From NCBI GenBank assembly GCA_020881915.1, contig JAJFPB010000003.1, positions 3,162,001 to 3,226,000 of the forward strand: a stretch of 64,000 nucleotides of DNA. Reading direction: 5' to 3'. The translations under genes and the position numbers were made by a program. Position 1 is the first letter of the stretch. Every line of letters begins with the position of its first letter. Under the pieces are notes generated by a model. That model did no database searches. It saw only the letters and a program-made list of their open reading frames with translations, and had not been told where the DNA came from. Origin of the DNA: Paramyrothecium sp. XJ0827 (lineage: Eukaryota; Ascomycota; Sordariomycetes; Hypocreales; Stachybotryaceae). Shown piece by piece: positions 22,859 to 32,963 of this stretch.

Positions 22859-23909
22859 TTAGTGAGACTGAGCGTAAGCACGGCGGCGGTCACGCTCCTC
22901 AGCGATGGTGAGCTTGACACCCTTGCCCTTGGGCAGGGAGATCCAGGGCTTGTCCTGGCCAATGACGAAAACGTTGCTCTCACGGGTGGCGAAGCTGTTG
23001 TCAATGGCGTCCTTGAGGTGGACAATGTTGAAGCCTCCATCGTGGCGCTCACGGTGGGTAATGACACCAACACGGCCCATGTTACGACCGCCAGTGACCA
23101 TGGCGACGGCGCCAGTGTCGAACTTGATGAAGTCGGTGATCTTGCCGGTGGCAAGCTCAATCTTGACGGTGTCGTTGACCTTGATCAGGGGGTCAGGGTA
23201 GCGGATGCTGCAGAAAACCACGGTTAGCATCATGGGGGTCTAAAGGGGAACATACAGCCGCAGAAAGAAGCTCCATCGTCGTCGGGTGTGAATGCGAATC
23301 GACCAAAGCTTGATCCAACGGCTGAATGATGTCTGACAGAACTCACGTTCTCGCATCGTGCGTGACCAAGAATGGGATTCCACCGCGACCAAGCTGAACG
23401 CGCTTGACCTTGCCCAGCTTGTACTCGGCCTCCTCGGCCTGGATGCGGTGGACGGTGAAGCGGCCCTTGGTGTCGTAGATCAGGCGGAAGTTCTCGCCAG
23501 TCTTCTCAATGGAGATGACGTCCATGTAGCCGGCAGGGTAGGTGCTGTCGGTGCGGATCTTGCCGTCGACCTTGATGTTGCGCTGCATCAGGATGGCCTT
23601 GGTCTCGCGGTAGTTGAGGGCGTACTTGAGACGGTTGCGGATGAAGACGATCAGGGGCATGCAGTCGCGGTACTTGTGAGGACCGGCCGAGGGCTTGGGG
23701 GCATAGGTGCCGGACAGCTTGTCCAGCAGCCAGTGCGAGGGCGCGCTGAGGCGCTTCTGGTGCTTCTTGCTGTCAAGAGGTCAGCGACCGAGTTTCTCTT
23801 CACGGCAATGCGGCGCCAACGGCGAACGGTGATCGTGATGATCATGCTCGCTCGTGTCTCTTCCCGCATTTGCAATTCGATGGGCTGCTACTCACATTCC
23901 TCGGGCCAT
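22859..23909 (-). CDS. rps4: Small-subunit ribosomal protein eS4
   Basis: Three exons are modelled: 23909-23896 (only 14 nt, MARG plus two bases), 23769-23347 and 23207-22859. They give 261 residues, exactly the length of the yeast protein. The body shows [25 protein letters not shown], an S4-type RNA-binding segment ([23 protein letters not shown]), the central domain ([13 protein letters not shown]), and the KOW-containing C-terminal part ([21 protein letters not shown] ... RESNVFVIG). It acts in the 40S subunit body. Introns are 126 and 139 nt, longer than most in this window; long 5' introns are common in fungal ribosomal-protein genes. Codon use is strongly biased to C-ending codons, which matches high expression and explains a 191-codon shadow frame on the other strand. 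Confidence 0.96.
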
Positions 23910-24625
23910 GGTGACGGATGGCTGTTGTGTTGATGGAGTTGAGGGAACGACCTGCTTGACGGGAAACGAAGATCCAAAATTACCTGGCACACCCAATTTT
24001 TTCCCTTCGAAAGGCGCTAACTGCGGGCGGGGTTTCGTGCCCTACCACAAAACCATTGAGAAATTGGTCATTACATAAGCCAGACCCCTGAATCAGCCGT
24101 GAAATGAGAGGCTTATCACGTGATTTCGCACGTGTCTGTGCCTGCATTCAACTGTTTCCTATTTCGGTCATTCTGGTTCTTGGCTCTCTTGGCATGAATC
24201 CTCCCTACGCTGGCCGAATGAGCCACTTACACAGAATAACACGGGGCCATTCGTACACTTCGTCAAGTTCACGTGAGAGTTCAAGCTTCCAGAATTGCAA
24301 CAATAACTCATAAATCGTAAATTCGTGTAAACAGACGTACTTGGAAGGACTGGATCGTTCACACAGCATTGGGGTTGGCTCGCTGATCTGGTTGAACGCT
24401 TCATGCCTAACTCAAGTCTGTAGAATCCCACATCGATCACCAGTAACTCCATAATAACAGTCATCTATAATAACGACCAACACCTTTCGCAGTTATTTTC
24501 TCCAATCAAGGCGCCATCGCTGAAGTGCACGCAATGAGCTCAAAATAGCTCGAAGACAACCGCTAATTCGCCACTGCTGTAACACGACAGCATATCCAAA
24601 TCATCCATTGATCCAAGCCATCACA
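23910..24625. other. Intergenic between eS4 and the double-Myb gene
   Basis: It holds the eS4 promoter and the 3' flank of the next minus-strand gene. It is richer in A/T than the genes around it. No gene is seen. Confidence 0.45.
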
Positions 24626-26371
24626 CTATTTTGAGATTTCATAATTGAAGTTGGATGGGGATGAGGAACCCGAGGGCGTTTCCATGCCCTTCCTGTTGGG
24701 CGTGCGTAAAAATCTCGAGTCGTCGAGCAACAGTCGCGATATGTCCATCTCTCCTCCCATGGTTTGCGGCGTTGTTGATTCGATAAGCTCGGAAAGATGT
24801 AATGAGTGGCCAGTCTCCGCGGCCTCGCCAGGTTGTAATGTTCGTCTAGGGAATTCCTCCCTTGAACTCCTCCGATTAGTTTGTGAGTCCACGCTCAGTG
24901 TTTTGCCGCGCTCGAGCGAATTGCTGATGGACATGGTGACGGATGGCTCCAGAATATCATTGCCCCGAGCCCCATCTTTGGACTGAAAGGTTCCCTTCTC
25001 GATGCGCAGGTAGATCTCAGGATACTTGTTTCTAACTCTATCCCTCAGGTCGGTCGGCTGGCGGGACGAGAAGTTGAATCGGGGGTCTCGTTGTATTTTG
25101 GTCCATGCAGGACCATATAAATCGAGTCCTTCCAGGATTTCTCGGTCGTCTTGGTCTGTAAAGGGTCTCCTCTCGCGCCGCTGCGACTTCTTGAAGGGTC
25201 CATGAATACCGAGCTCGGCCAGATCGGCTAGGTTCTTGCGGTGTGCGCGGCTCTTTTTGTGTTTCGGTCCAGAATCTGATTCGTTATGAGAAGCAGAGGC
25301 TGCGTCATGCGTTGGGGAAGCCTCCTCCTCGATGAGAATGTTTTCAGAGTGAATCCCCTTCTTTATCTTGAGACACGGGTCCACCACCGACAGCGGCGGA
25401 GAGTCCGGGTGAGGACTCTTGTTTGCTGAACGACGAAGCTCGTCAGGGCAACAAGTCCTGAACCGGTCCTTGAGGTCTCCAGCTGTGCGTTCATCGAACC
25501 GGAATGAGGGATCTTCAAGAATGCTGGTCCACTTGCCCACGCCGTACTTGTTAACACCGAGAAGCAAATGCTTGGTCTCTGCATCCGACCACTTCCTCCT
25601 CGGTTTCGTTGCTCGTTTCCTTGCTTTGCTGGCGTCCTTGCTGGCGTTCTTGTCGGTGTCTGAAGGCGACAGTCGATTTGATTTTGCATCTGAAGAGCGG
25701 TTGAAGTCGTTCAGAAGTTTGATCTGGTTGGCGTCATGCTCCTCGAGGGAGTTGGAAGCTATGGGAGGGAACAGAGCAGCATGCGGTGGTGGTTCGTATA
25801 AGCCATTGATGATGGGAGGCATGACGTGAGTTTGCGGTGCGGCCTTTTGCTTCTTGACCGGCTGCGGCAGCTGGACAAAGTCATCCTTGACCGCGAGAGC
25901 ACGGGTGCGCTTCTTGTTGGGACAGTCGTCGTGTGAATCGCTCACATCATCTCGAATTTTGTTGAAATGCGTTGGCAAATCGCTGGCATCCGACTCTGCC
26001 AATGCCAGGCGCAGCGGGTATGCTGCGACGCCCCCCGCGTGTTTTCCGTCTTGGCGGCCGTCCCCCTTGTGGATTAAAGGAACATCATCCCCGAAAAGAT
26101 GGAGCGAGCCAAGGCCGGCGCCCACGGCAGACCCTTCAAACCCAGACCTTTCAAAACGATGAATAGCATCGGGTTGAATGGGCGCAAGCGGCCGGTCAGG
26201 CGACGTAGGCGACAGGAGGCCGTGGCGCGACGGGAGATCCGTGTGCGACAACTGGGGGGTGGTGGACTCGTTCAGCAGGTGGATCAAGCGTGGCTCGATG
26301 GTGGCCATCTTGAAGTGAGAAGAGCCGCTCAATTCATTGGATGCAGATGGAAGAGGTATGACGAGAGACAT
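24626..26371 (-). CDS. Double-Myb telobox protein (Tay1/Teb1-like DNA-binding factor)
   Basis: A single exon of 581 residues starts at the ATG at 26371 (MSLVIPLPS); a second ATG at 26308 is possible. Two Myb-type domains are visible. The first is KPRRKWSDAETKHLLLGVNKYGVGKW with helix 3 AGDLKDRFRTCCPDE (about residues 254-315). The second is RRERRPFTDQDDREILEGLDLYGPAW with helix 3 PTDLRDRVRNKYPE (about 395-455). Both third helices follow the telobox pattern (xDLKDKxRN) that recognises TTAGGG-type repeats. Two such domains in one protein is the layout of Yarrowia Tay1 and fission-yeast Teb1, which bind telomeric repeats and TTAGGG-like promoter sites. A basic KKRTRA segment near residue 155 and an SKARKRATKPRRK stretch just before Myb 1 could serve as nuclear localisation signals. 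The rest is low complexity. Target sites are inference. Confidence 0.82.
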   Translation of the reverse strand: MSLVIPLPSASNELSGSSHFKMATIEPRLIHLLNESTTPQLSHTDLPSRHGLLSPTSPDRPLAPIQPDAIHRFERSGFEGSAVGAGLGSLHLFGDDVPLIHKGDGRQDGKHAGGVAAYPLRLALAESDASDLPTHFNKIRDDVSDSHDDCPNKKRTRALAVKDDFVQLPQPVKKQKAAPQTHVMPPIINGLYEPPPHAALFPPIASNSLEEHDANQIKLLNDFNRSSDAKSNRLSPSDTDKNASKDASKARKRATKPRRKWSDAETKHLLLGVNKYGVGKWTSILEDPSFRFDERTAGDLKDRFRTCCPDELRRSANKSPHPDSPPLSVVDPCLKIKKGIHSENILIEEEASPTHDAASASHNESDSGPKHKKSRAHRKNLADLAELGIHGPFKKSQRRERRPFTDQDDREILEGLDLYGPAWTKIQRDPRFNFSSRQPTDLRDRVRNKYPEIYLRIEKGTFQSKDGARGNDILEPSVTMSISNSLERGKTLSVDSQTNRRSSREEFPRRTLQPGEAAETGHSLHLSELIESTTPQTMGGEMDISRLLLDDSRFLRTPNRKGMETPSGSSSPSNFNYEISK

Positions 26372-27354
26372 GCCCGAGGATGGGAGTGAGAAGGGCAATA
26401 GATGAGGCAGTGCGCTGGGCGAAGGAAGAATGCAGCCTCGCTTGCACGGGAGATTGAGAACGGGGGATGAGTGAGAAGGGAGAAGAAGTGCGTTGCCGCC
26501 AAAGTTGGTGGCTGCTTAGATGATGGCCTCGAGAAACGGACCGAGGCTGTCCCTTTCTTCTGAGTGGGATTGAAGGAAGAAGCTGGTGAGGGTGAGAGAG
26601 AGAAGCAGGAGACCAGATCAGAGCAGGGCGAAGGCGAGGGTAAATGAGGAATGTGTGAATATGAGTGTTCCTGGAGCAGAGGTCGCACAAGACATGGCCC
26701 CCAGAGCCGTCCGGCCCATGACTATTTGATGCTGGAACAGAGAGAGAGAGCGTGCGAGAGGAAACGGCACCAAGAACAAGCACAAGCACCATGAAACTCC
26801 CCCCAAGGTAAAAGGCGGGTGAGCTTGCTCGCGAGCTGCCTCCCTTCCGCAAGCCTGTGCCCTGGTGCTGGTGGGAGGCCGCACGTCTAAGTACAAGTAC
26901 TTGGTCCGTTAGCACAGCTCGGTCCTGTTTGCCGTCGCCACCAGGGGGAAGGGTGGCACACCCGGTGTTAGGTCTCGCACGCAGGGCCAGCCGGAGACGG
27001 CTAACAAAAGGACAAAGGCAACCCTTCCAAAGGGATCCGGCTTGGTGGGAAAGAGTTCAGTACCATCAGCTAAGGCATGTAGGTACCGTGAGGTGAGGTA
27101 CGGATACCAAAGGGGAAGCGCATCTAATCAGGAAAAAGAAAAGAGGTCTGGCCCTTGGCCGGCTCTATCCGCCCCACCGGGCTGCCTCCCTGCCTCCATG
27201 CGTCGGCGCCCCCCACTAATGTAGACACCAGACACCAGACGCCAGACAACCCAGAGGCCTCTCGTCTTGCAGCGGGGATCATTTTCTAGCACATCCAGAT
27301 CAATGGTTAATTTCAATCCCGTTCCCTGGCCCGGGCTCATGCAACCCGACGCGG

Positions 27355-27600
27355 CGTCGTACCGTACGTACCATTACCTCACCATACCACACCGTAAGGT
27401 ACCCCACGTACCGTAACGTACCGTCCCGACACGTATACCGATCAAAGACCAGGCGAGTAATAATAATATATCTCATGCATGGAGATTGCGATGCACGCGC
27501 TGGTTCATCGTAGGCATCAGAGACGCACATGTGTCTACCTACCTTACTTACATAAGGAACCTGCCTACCTACCAAAGGCACTGTAAGGTACTAGGTAGCG
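27355..27600. repeat. Cluster of GTACC / TACCTACC / TAAGGTAC words
   Basis: Two dense stretches, 27358-27423 (GTACCGTACGTACC, TAAGGTACC, GTACCGTAACGTACC) and 27534-27598 (TACCTACCTTACTTAC, CTACCTACC, TAAGGTACTAGGTAG), belong to the dispersed word family. Confidence 0.7.
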
Positions 27601-28107
27601 CGCATATTCTGTATGGAAAGGGTCCTAAAGTAGACAAATCTAAGTCGATCCAACAAGAATTCCGGCATGGATGACTTGACTCGAACCAATGGCTTTGAAT
27701 TGGACAAAGTCTTGGAACGTGCCTCACACGTCGCCAATTGAAGGAGTCGCATTCACCGAGCACCTCGCCCTTACACCTTTGATACGCGCCCAAAAAATCG
27801 TAGATCTCGAGAACTTATGTGCTGAAATCCATCCATTGTGACAATATGCTCGTCCATGCACTTCCTGGCCTCACCTCGACACGCTTACCATGTGTCAGGT
27901 AAGGTACTCGACTGCCCAAGGGACTTCTGGTGACCTGGTGACCTGACCGCCACGTACCAGCCCTCCCAGGTTTCGACATGACATGGGCTGGGGGTCCAGA
28001 CTGCTCTCGGTGCTCCCTCAGGATTATCTCTCATACAAAAAATTTGAAATTTCCCCCTCCGCTCGTGAAGGACCTCGCCAGGGACTCCACAACCCGACAG
28101 ACCGCAC

Positions 28108-28133
28108 TACCTTACATTTGCATCCTAAGGTAG
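28108..28133. repeat. 8-bp inverted repeat (CTACCTTA / TAAGGTAG) in the DUF7704 promoter
   Basis: CTACCTTA at 28108-28115 and its reverse complement TAAGGTAG at 28126-28133 are separated by 10 nt, 119 bp upstream of the start codon at 28252. It is either a hairpin or a palindromic protein site built of the dispersed word. Confidence 0.65.
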
Positions 28134-28251
28134 GTAGGGTAGCTTTGCTCTCCGCGTTTGGCGGCAACGGATTTTGACAATTCGATACCTTGCTGGGCTT
28201 ACATACCTCGTTGCACGATCCCCTGACCTCTGATCCCCGCCTCGTCCAATC

Positions 28252-28913
28252 ATGGCTTCGACACTTCCCCCCATCCCTCGGCTCATCTTCACCGTGGTTG
28301 AGCCCATTTCCTTGTAAGTCAACAAAGGCCGTTGCCGACACGACCGAACGTGCGCAATTGCACACGTCAAACTGGCTACTCAATTAATGCGTTTGCCGTG
28401 CTCACAGGGTGGCTGGCTTCGTAGCAGCCGCGCTGCAGCCCGCGTGGTTTGCCGCCAACCAGGTTCCCCACGCGGGTGCACCAGCTGCCATGACGGAGAA
28501 TAGCATTGTCCTCTCTCGCCAGCTGGGCAACACCTTCCTGCTGATGGCCTTCGTCGGGCTCGGCGTCTTGATGACCACTTCAGAGAACAAGGTCGTTCGG
28601 GCCTATCTGGTCGCGTTGTGGCTGGGGGATATCGGCCATGTGGGCATCAGTTTGTTCGGGCTAGGTGACAGCGTCATGATGGACCCCGCCTCTTGGAACG
28701 CGACGGCTTGGGGAAACATTGGCTTCACCGTAAGTTCCCACGCTATACGTGCATCGCCTTGTTTGGAAAATCCGATACGCAAACCCACGGGAAAGATGAG
28801 GAGATGGTTGACACATCGATCAGGCATTCTTGTTTTCCATGCGTTCCTTGTACTTCCTTGGTGCGTTCGGCCCGGATAGAACAGTCACAAGCTCCGGCAA
28901 GAAGACAGCGTAA
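28252..28913 (+). CDS. Small four-helix membrane protein, DUF7704 type
   Basis: Three exons are modelled: 28252-28313 (MASTLPPIPRLIFTVVEPISL), 28408-28729 and 28824-28913, giving 157 residues. Donors are GTAAGT and GTAAGT; acceptors are CACAG and ATCAG. Four hydrophobic segments alternate with short loops: around 12-30, 55-72 (LGNTFLLMAFVGLGVLM), 84-103 (AYLVALWLGDIGHVGIS) and 122-145 (NIGFTAFLFSMRSLYFLGAFG). The pattern TSENKVVRAYLVALWLGDIGHV and the WNATAWGNIG motif match a family of fungal integral membrane proteins that I remember as DUF7704; its function is unknown. It lies between the two telobox-Myb genes, but nothing links its function to theirs. Confidence 0.8.
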
Positions 28914-29782
28914 TGCACGGGCAGGCAAGAGAAGTATCTACGGTCTCACGAATAGGCTCGGTCTTTTTGTCCTCTCTCAGGCACTGTGCCTCAGGTGCTC
29001 TGTTGCCAGAGTCATATTTCCGTGGTGTAAATCGAGGTAGACTAAGCGATGTGGGTAGAAAGCAGCGGCTCGTAACTATGTACAATGCAGTACTTCAGGT
29101 GAGTCAAATGAACAATTTGCGTCAGATCAAAGGCGCCATGTATATGCAATGCATGAGACTACAGCACCCGTGACAGATTCCCTTGCATACGATCTTCAAT
29201 ACGGCATGGGTTGCCTCTCAGCCATTCCCTGCGTTCCAACCACTCAAGCAAGAGTCTGTCTCTGTTCTCTCAAACGAAGTTCTTGTTGCCCGGAGGCAGC
29301 CAGTCCCGTTACTGTGTTAGCTAAGATCCCTCACTCCTGGACTAGCCCAATTCAGAACATGTTCGTTTGCTCGGGCGAATCCATTTACGTACATGCAGTT
29401 TGCGGGATGCTAATTTCGTTCCGCGAGCTTCCGTATCACGCGGCATGCTGTGGCCATGAGCATTTATGGAGCCTAGGGGCTCTGGCATGATGAATGATGC
29501 ATTCAACGACGGTGCATCAAAGCAGAGGTAAAGAATGGAGCCGACTTTCTCGGATCCGGGGGTCGGTCTCACCATGACTGGACTAACTAGTCTCGGCCTA
29601 GCGTCTATCACCCCAGTATCTATCTGTGCACGGTCCAAGTGTAGGGTTAGGGTCAGCGACAACGTGCTGGGAAGCTTGAGGAAAATCAAAACAAGCCTAT
29701 CCAAGCATCAATCACGAACAGACCTGCCAGAGGTTCACGCCTTAAAGTTTAACTCCCGCTCCAACTAGGGCCGTTACTGGCC
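28914..29782. other. Intergenic, promoter of the second Myb gene
   Basis: No gene is supported. A perfect interstitial telomeric sequence sits at 29642-29652 (separate entry). Confidence 0.5.
29642..29652 (+). promoter_or_regulatory. Interstitial telomeric repeat (TAGGGTTAGGG)
   Basis: TAGGGTTAGGG spells nearly two TTAGGG units, 130 bp upstream of the ATG of the Taz1/TRF-like gene. It is a plausible binding site for a telobox-Myb factor; that is inference. Confidence 0.55.
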
Positions 29783-32074
29783 ATGGCCACAAGGGGACGC
29801 GGGAGGCGCGCGGCGCCTGCATCATCAGCGCCTTCAGATACTACGAGATCCACGCGCAATACGCGTCAAACGAGAGCGCAAGCGTCCGCAGCCTTTGCAT
29901 CAGAGGGTGCGACGCGTCCTGGAGACTCCAGGAAGATCCCTCTAGAACCTCTTATTGTCAGCAAGCTAGCAACTTCCCAGCCTGCTAGACGTGGAGCTCG
30001 GCCGAGGTCTCCCGGTAGCGTTGTGAGCAGTATCGCTACCTACCCGCCGGGGGCAGACTCGGAAGACGGCGATGAGGAGGATGACGAGACTCCGCCTCCA
30101 TACGCAGGTTCACCTGGCAAACAGAAGACAAAGGACCCGACACCCCAGTCCAGCAAGAGCGCCGCACCTGAGGCTCGTGAGGCTCGTGCAATGGCTCCGG
30201 AAGTCCAGCAGCAGATCATGGCCCTCAGTCTTGCAGATTTGTTCAAGGCTTCCAAAGATTTGTTGGAACTGCACAGTTCTCCTAACGTAGAAGATCCCGT
30301 ATTACAAGGTCGCCTAAGAATCAAGAGAAACACGTTCCTAGGCGTACGGGAGATATACCAGGATCAAGACGAGGTCATGTTCCTAGACGTGGTCGAAACG
30401 AGTCGCGGCATACCTCTTACCGAACCATTCATTGAGCCCTTGATTGTGCTCGAACACACAAATCTCACATCAGCCTTCGGGGATGCCGAGGAAATTCTTG
30501 GTCCAGAGGGTATCGATGATCTCCTGGTCACGCTGCAAAACCTCGACAAGTTCCCCATCATCTTCCCCTACGGTGTCAGCAGCATTGAAGGCGCGGAAAT
30601 CATGCATCTAGCCATCCGAACGTTGTACGTGATCGAGGCACTTGCCAAGGCCCCGCCAGATGAAGACCCGTACGAGGTCGTAGCCACAATCTTCTGCGAG
30701 CAAGATGACGACCGGCTCCCCGTTGCACGCCTGACCGAGGGTCCATTTCGGAGCTTGGCTGACCGCCGCGGGCCAGACGTGCACGAAATGTGCTCAAGCC
30801 GAGTGGAAGAGATTGTGACCATTATTGAGAGAAACAAACGTGACTTGGGTGTCAAGGGTCTACGAGCAGAGTTCCCCATCAGAAACCTTTTGGAAGATTT
30901 CAAACAATGGATTTTGACCGTCGCCTCAGCGTTGGACTCACTTGTTCATGAAGGCGAAAGTTCCCAAGCCCGCGCCCAACAAGACGCCCTCGATGATGCA
31001 GAGGACGAAATTCCCGACAGCATTCTGGGCTCCGACTCCCAGTCCAGCATAGTCCGGTTAAGCGAGAGTCAACAAATGTAGGTGACCTATCGCACCACAC
31101 GAGTACCTGTATTTCTTGAGAGGATCTTGCTAACTCCGGAATCCAGGCCTAGTCTTTTCCATGGCCCTCGGTCCCGCAAATTCCTGGATGAACACGCCAG
31201 GGAAGGGAGCCGACCGCCGCCTTCGAACCAGGAGCAGCAGCGGGCCCCGCCCGATGCTCCCCTGGACTATCCCGAGCACAGCAACGCGCAGCTACTCTCC
31301 GAGGCGCCGATCCCGCCTGTTTCTTCTGGTCTGCTGCCGACGGCCAGTCGCCATGACGGCCGTATCAAGAGAAAGCGTCTCCAGTCCACAGCCGGAGACG
31401 AGGACGTGGACGTGGACGAGGATGACGAGTTTGAAACCGACACGCGCCCAGTCAACGCCGTCCGAAAGTTCGTCCCCACATCATCTCTGCCGGCGGCGAA
31501 ACGTGCACGGCTAGCCGAGCCGTTTGGGGGTGGAACAGCCATGTCCGATAAGACCGCAATGCCGCCCCCTCCGGTCCCCAGCCGCTCCCAAGCACCCGGC
31601 CCGGAGCCGTCGTTCCGGTCGTTGTTGTCGTCGCCGCCGCCAGCCCCATCGTCCTCGGCCAACTTCGACGCCATCAAGCAGCAGAAGCTCGCCCTGTCCC
31701 AGGAGGCCCGGCGCTTCAATAGCGAGAGGCGGCCCCAGGTTCGGCAGCGCCAGGCGTGGCTCGCCGACGACTGCGAGACGCTCATCAACCTCATCCGCGA
31801 GCGCCAGGCCGCGTGGGCCGACATCGAGCGCTACGACGCCCACCGCTTCGTCCAACCCCGCAACCAGCAGGCCTACCGCGACAAGGCGCGCAACATGAAG
31901 GTCGACTTCCTGCTCACCGACATCGTCCTGCCTCCCGGCTTCGACCTCGTTGCCCTCGGTAAGAAGGAGGTTGACCGCGTGGTGGGGCTGGGCAAGAATC
32001 CCTACCGCAAGGAGACCGACATTGGCCCGGACGGCAATCCCGTTCGTACCGAGTATCAGAACGGCAGCCAGTAG
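29783..32074 (+). CDS. Telobox-Myb protein, candidate Taz1/TRF-like telomere-binding factor
   Basis: Two exons are modelled: 29783-31077 and 31147-32074. The intron has donor GTAGGT, branch word GCTAAC and acceptor TCCAG. The protein is 740 residues. The first 140 residues are basic and Ser/Pro-rich with an acidic patch (EDGDEEDDE). Residues about 145-400 form a long, mostly helical, leucine-rich globular region, in the position where Taz1 and TRF proteins carry their dimerisation domain. A disordered stretch with acidic (DEDVDVDEDDEFETD) and proline runs follows. At the C-terminus (about 630-695) is a Myb-type domain: AWLADDCETLINLIRERQAAWADIE and helix 3 NQQAYRDKARNMK, which matches the telobox core (xxLKDKWRN) except for the missing tryptophan. 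After it a conserved-looking tail (VLPPGFDLVALG) ends the protein. Name and function are inference from layout; a generic Myb transcription factor is the alternative. Confidence 0.6.
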
Positions 32075-32963
32075 AGGGGCGTCGGCAATTCACGTAGCGT
32101 ATGTGTATTTTTATTGGAACTGGGGGGACTGCCTTTTTGCGTCCCAGCATTGTATGACTTACGACAAGGTCATGATAGTATTTTGCTCCAAGGGCTCCGA
32201 GGCGAGACTACAGTTTGTCTCCCGTGCTCATTCCCTGAATGTTAATTTGTATCGTCGTCACTGCGCCGTTCTCGCTCGAATGTGCAAATGGAAGCGATAT
32301 GAATTCATTTGAAAATAGTGGATATCTTGTTCAACGAGGAAATGATTTGTGCACCGTCAAATCACGGTAATTCAACACTAATCCATACATGCTCAGCATA
32401 TAACTTGATTCCTCATAACGTGTGGAAGCTTGCGCACCGCCTATCCCTATCTGGCTCTTCTTGTTCAGGGGAGTAATCCTTGAACTCCGATGTTGACGTA
32501 GGGTCCCGGCCTCTATATCAGGCCCAAGATCTTCAAGCACTTGGGGGCTCTTGTCTCGTCGTCTTTATCCCCATCCACTGTGTTCTTTTAAGAGATGCGA
32601 AGTTATCGCATACGCACGAAAGTAAGACAAATAGAAAATATAATGAACATGAAATTTTGAAGAGGCGGTTTTCCTCACTTGTGATATGCCCACCAAGAAA
32701 AGCCGTTCGTGAGACATAATGGGATGGTCCTAACGATCTTTAAAAATTCTCTCCAGGAGAGATCTGAAATTGAAACAAGAGAAAATTGGGGTATGCTGCA
32801 AAGTTTGGTAAACAAATTGACCGGGAAAAAGGCAGAAGTGAAGCATAAGGCGGCTTTTCGGCATGGCCAGCCAAACGAGTTCATGGGGAGAAGGAAGAGG
32901 CCGCTAAACATCGGAGCGAGGTGGCTGCGTGTTGGAAACAGCCGCGGACAAAACTGTAGCCTC
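32075..32963. other. Convergent intergenic region
   Basis: It lies between the 3' ends of the telobox-Myb gene and the septin gene. It is A/T-richer than surrounding genes. A 211-codon minus-strand frame overlaps the septin 3' end and is not supported. Confidence 0.45.

Larger units (their letters stand above)
26372..28251. other. Divergent intergenic region between the double-Myb gene and the DUF7704 gene
   Basis: The 26372-26920 part is the likely leader/promoter of the Myb gene; a 193-codon frame there on the minus strand is low-complexity and not supported. The region from 27350 to 28140 is dense in GGTACC, CCTTACC and TACCTACC words. A hairpin lies at 28108-28133. Confidence 0.45.

Noticed and set aside
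23358..23933. 191-codon frame opposite eS4
   Set aside because: It is the antisense shadow of a codon-biased ribosomal-protein gene.
26334..26915. 193-codon minus-strand frame overlapping the Myb gene 5' end
   Set aside because: Low-complexity translation in the leader and promoter region, in a different frame from the Myb gene.
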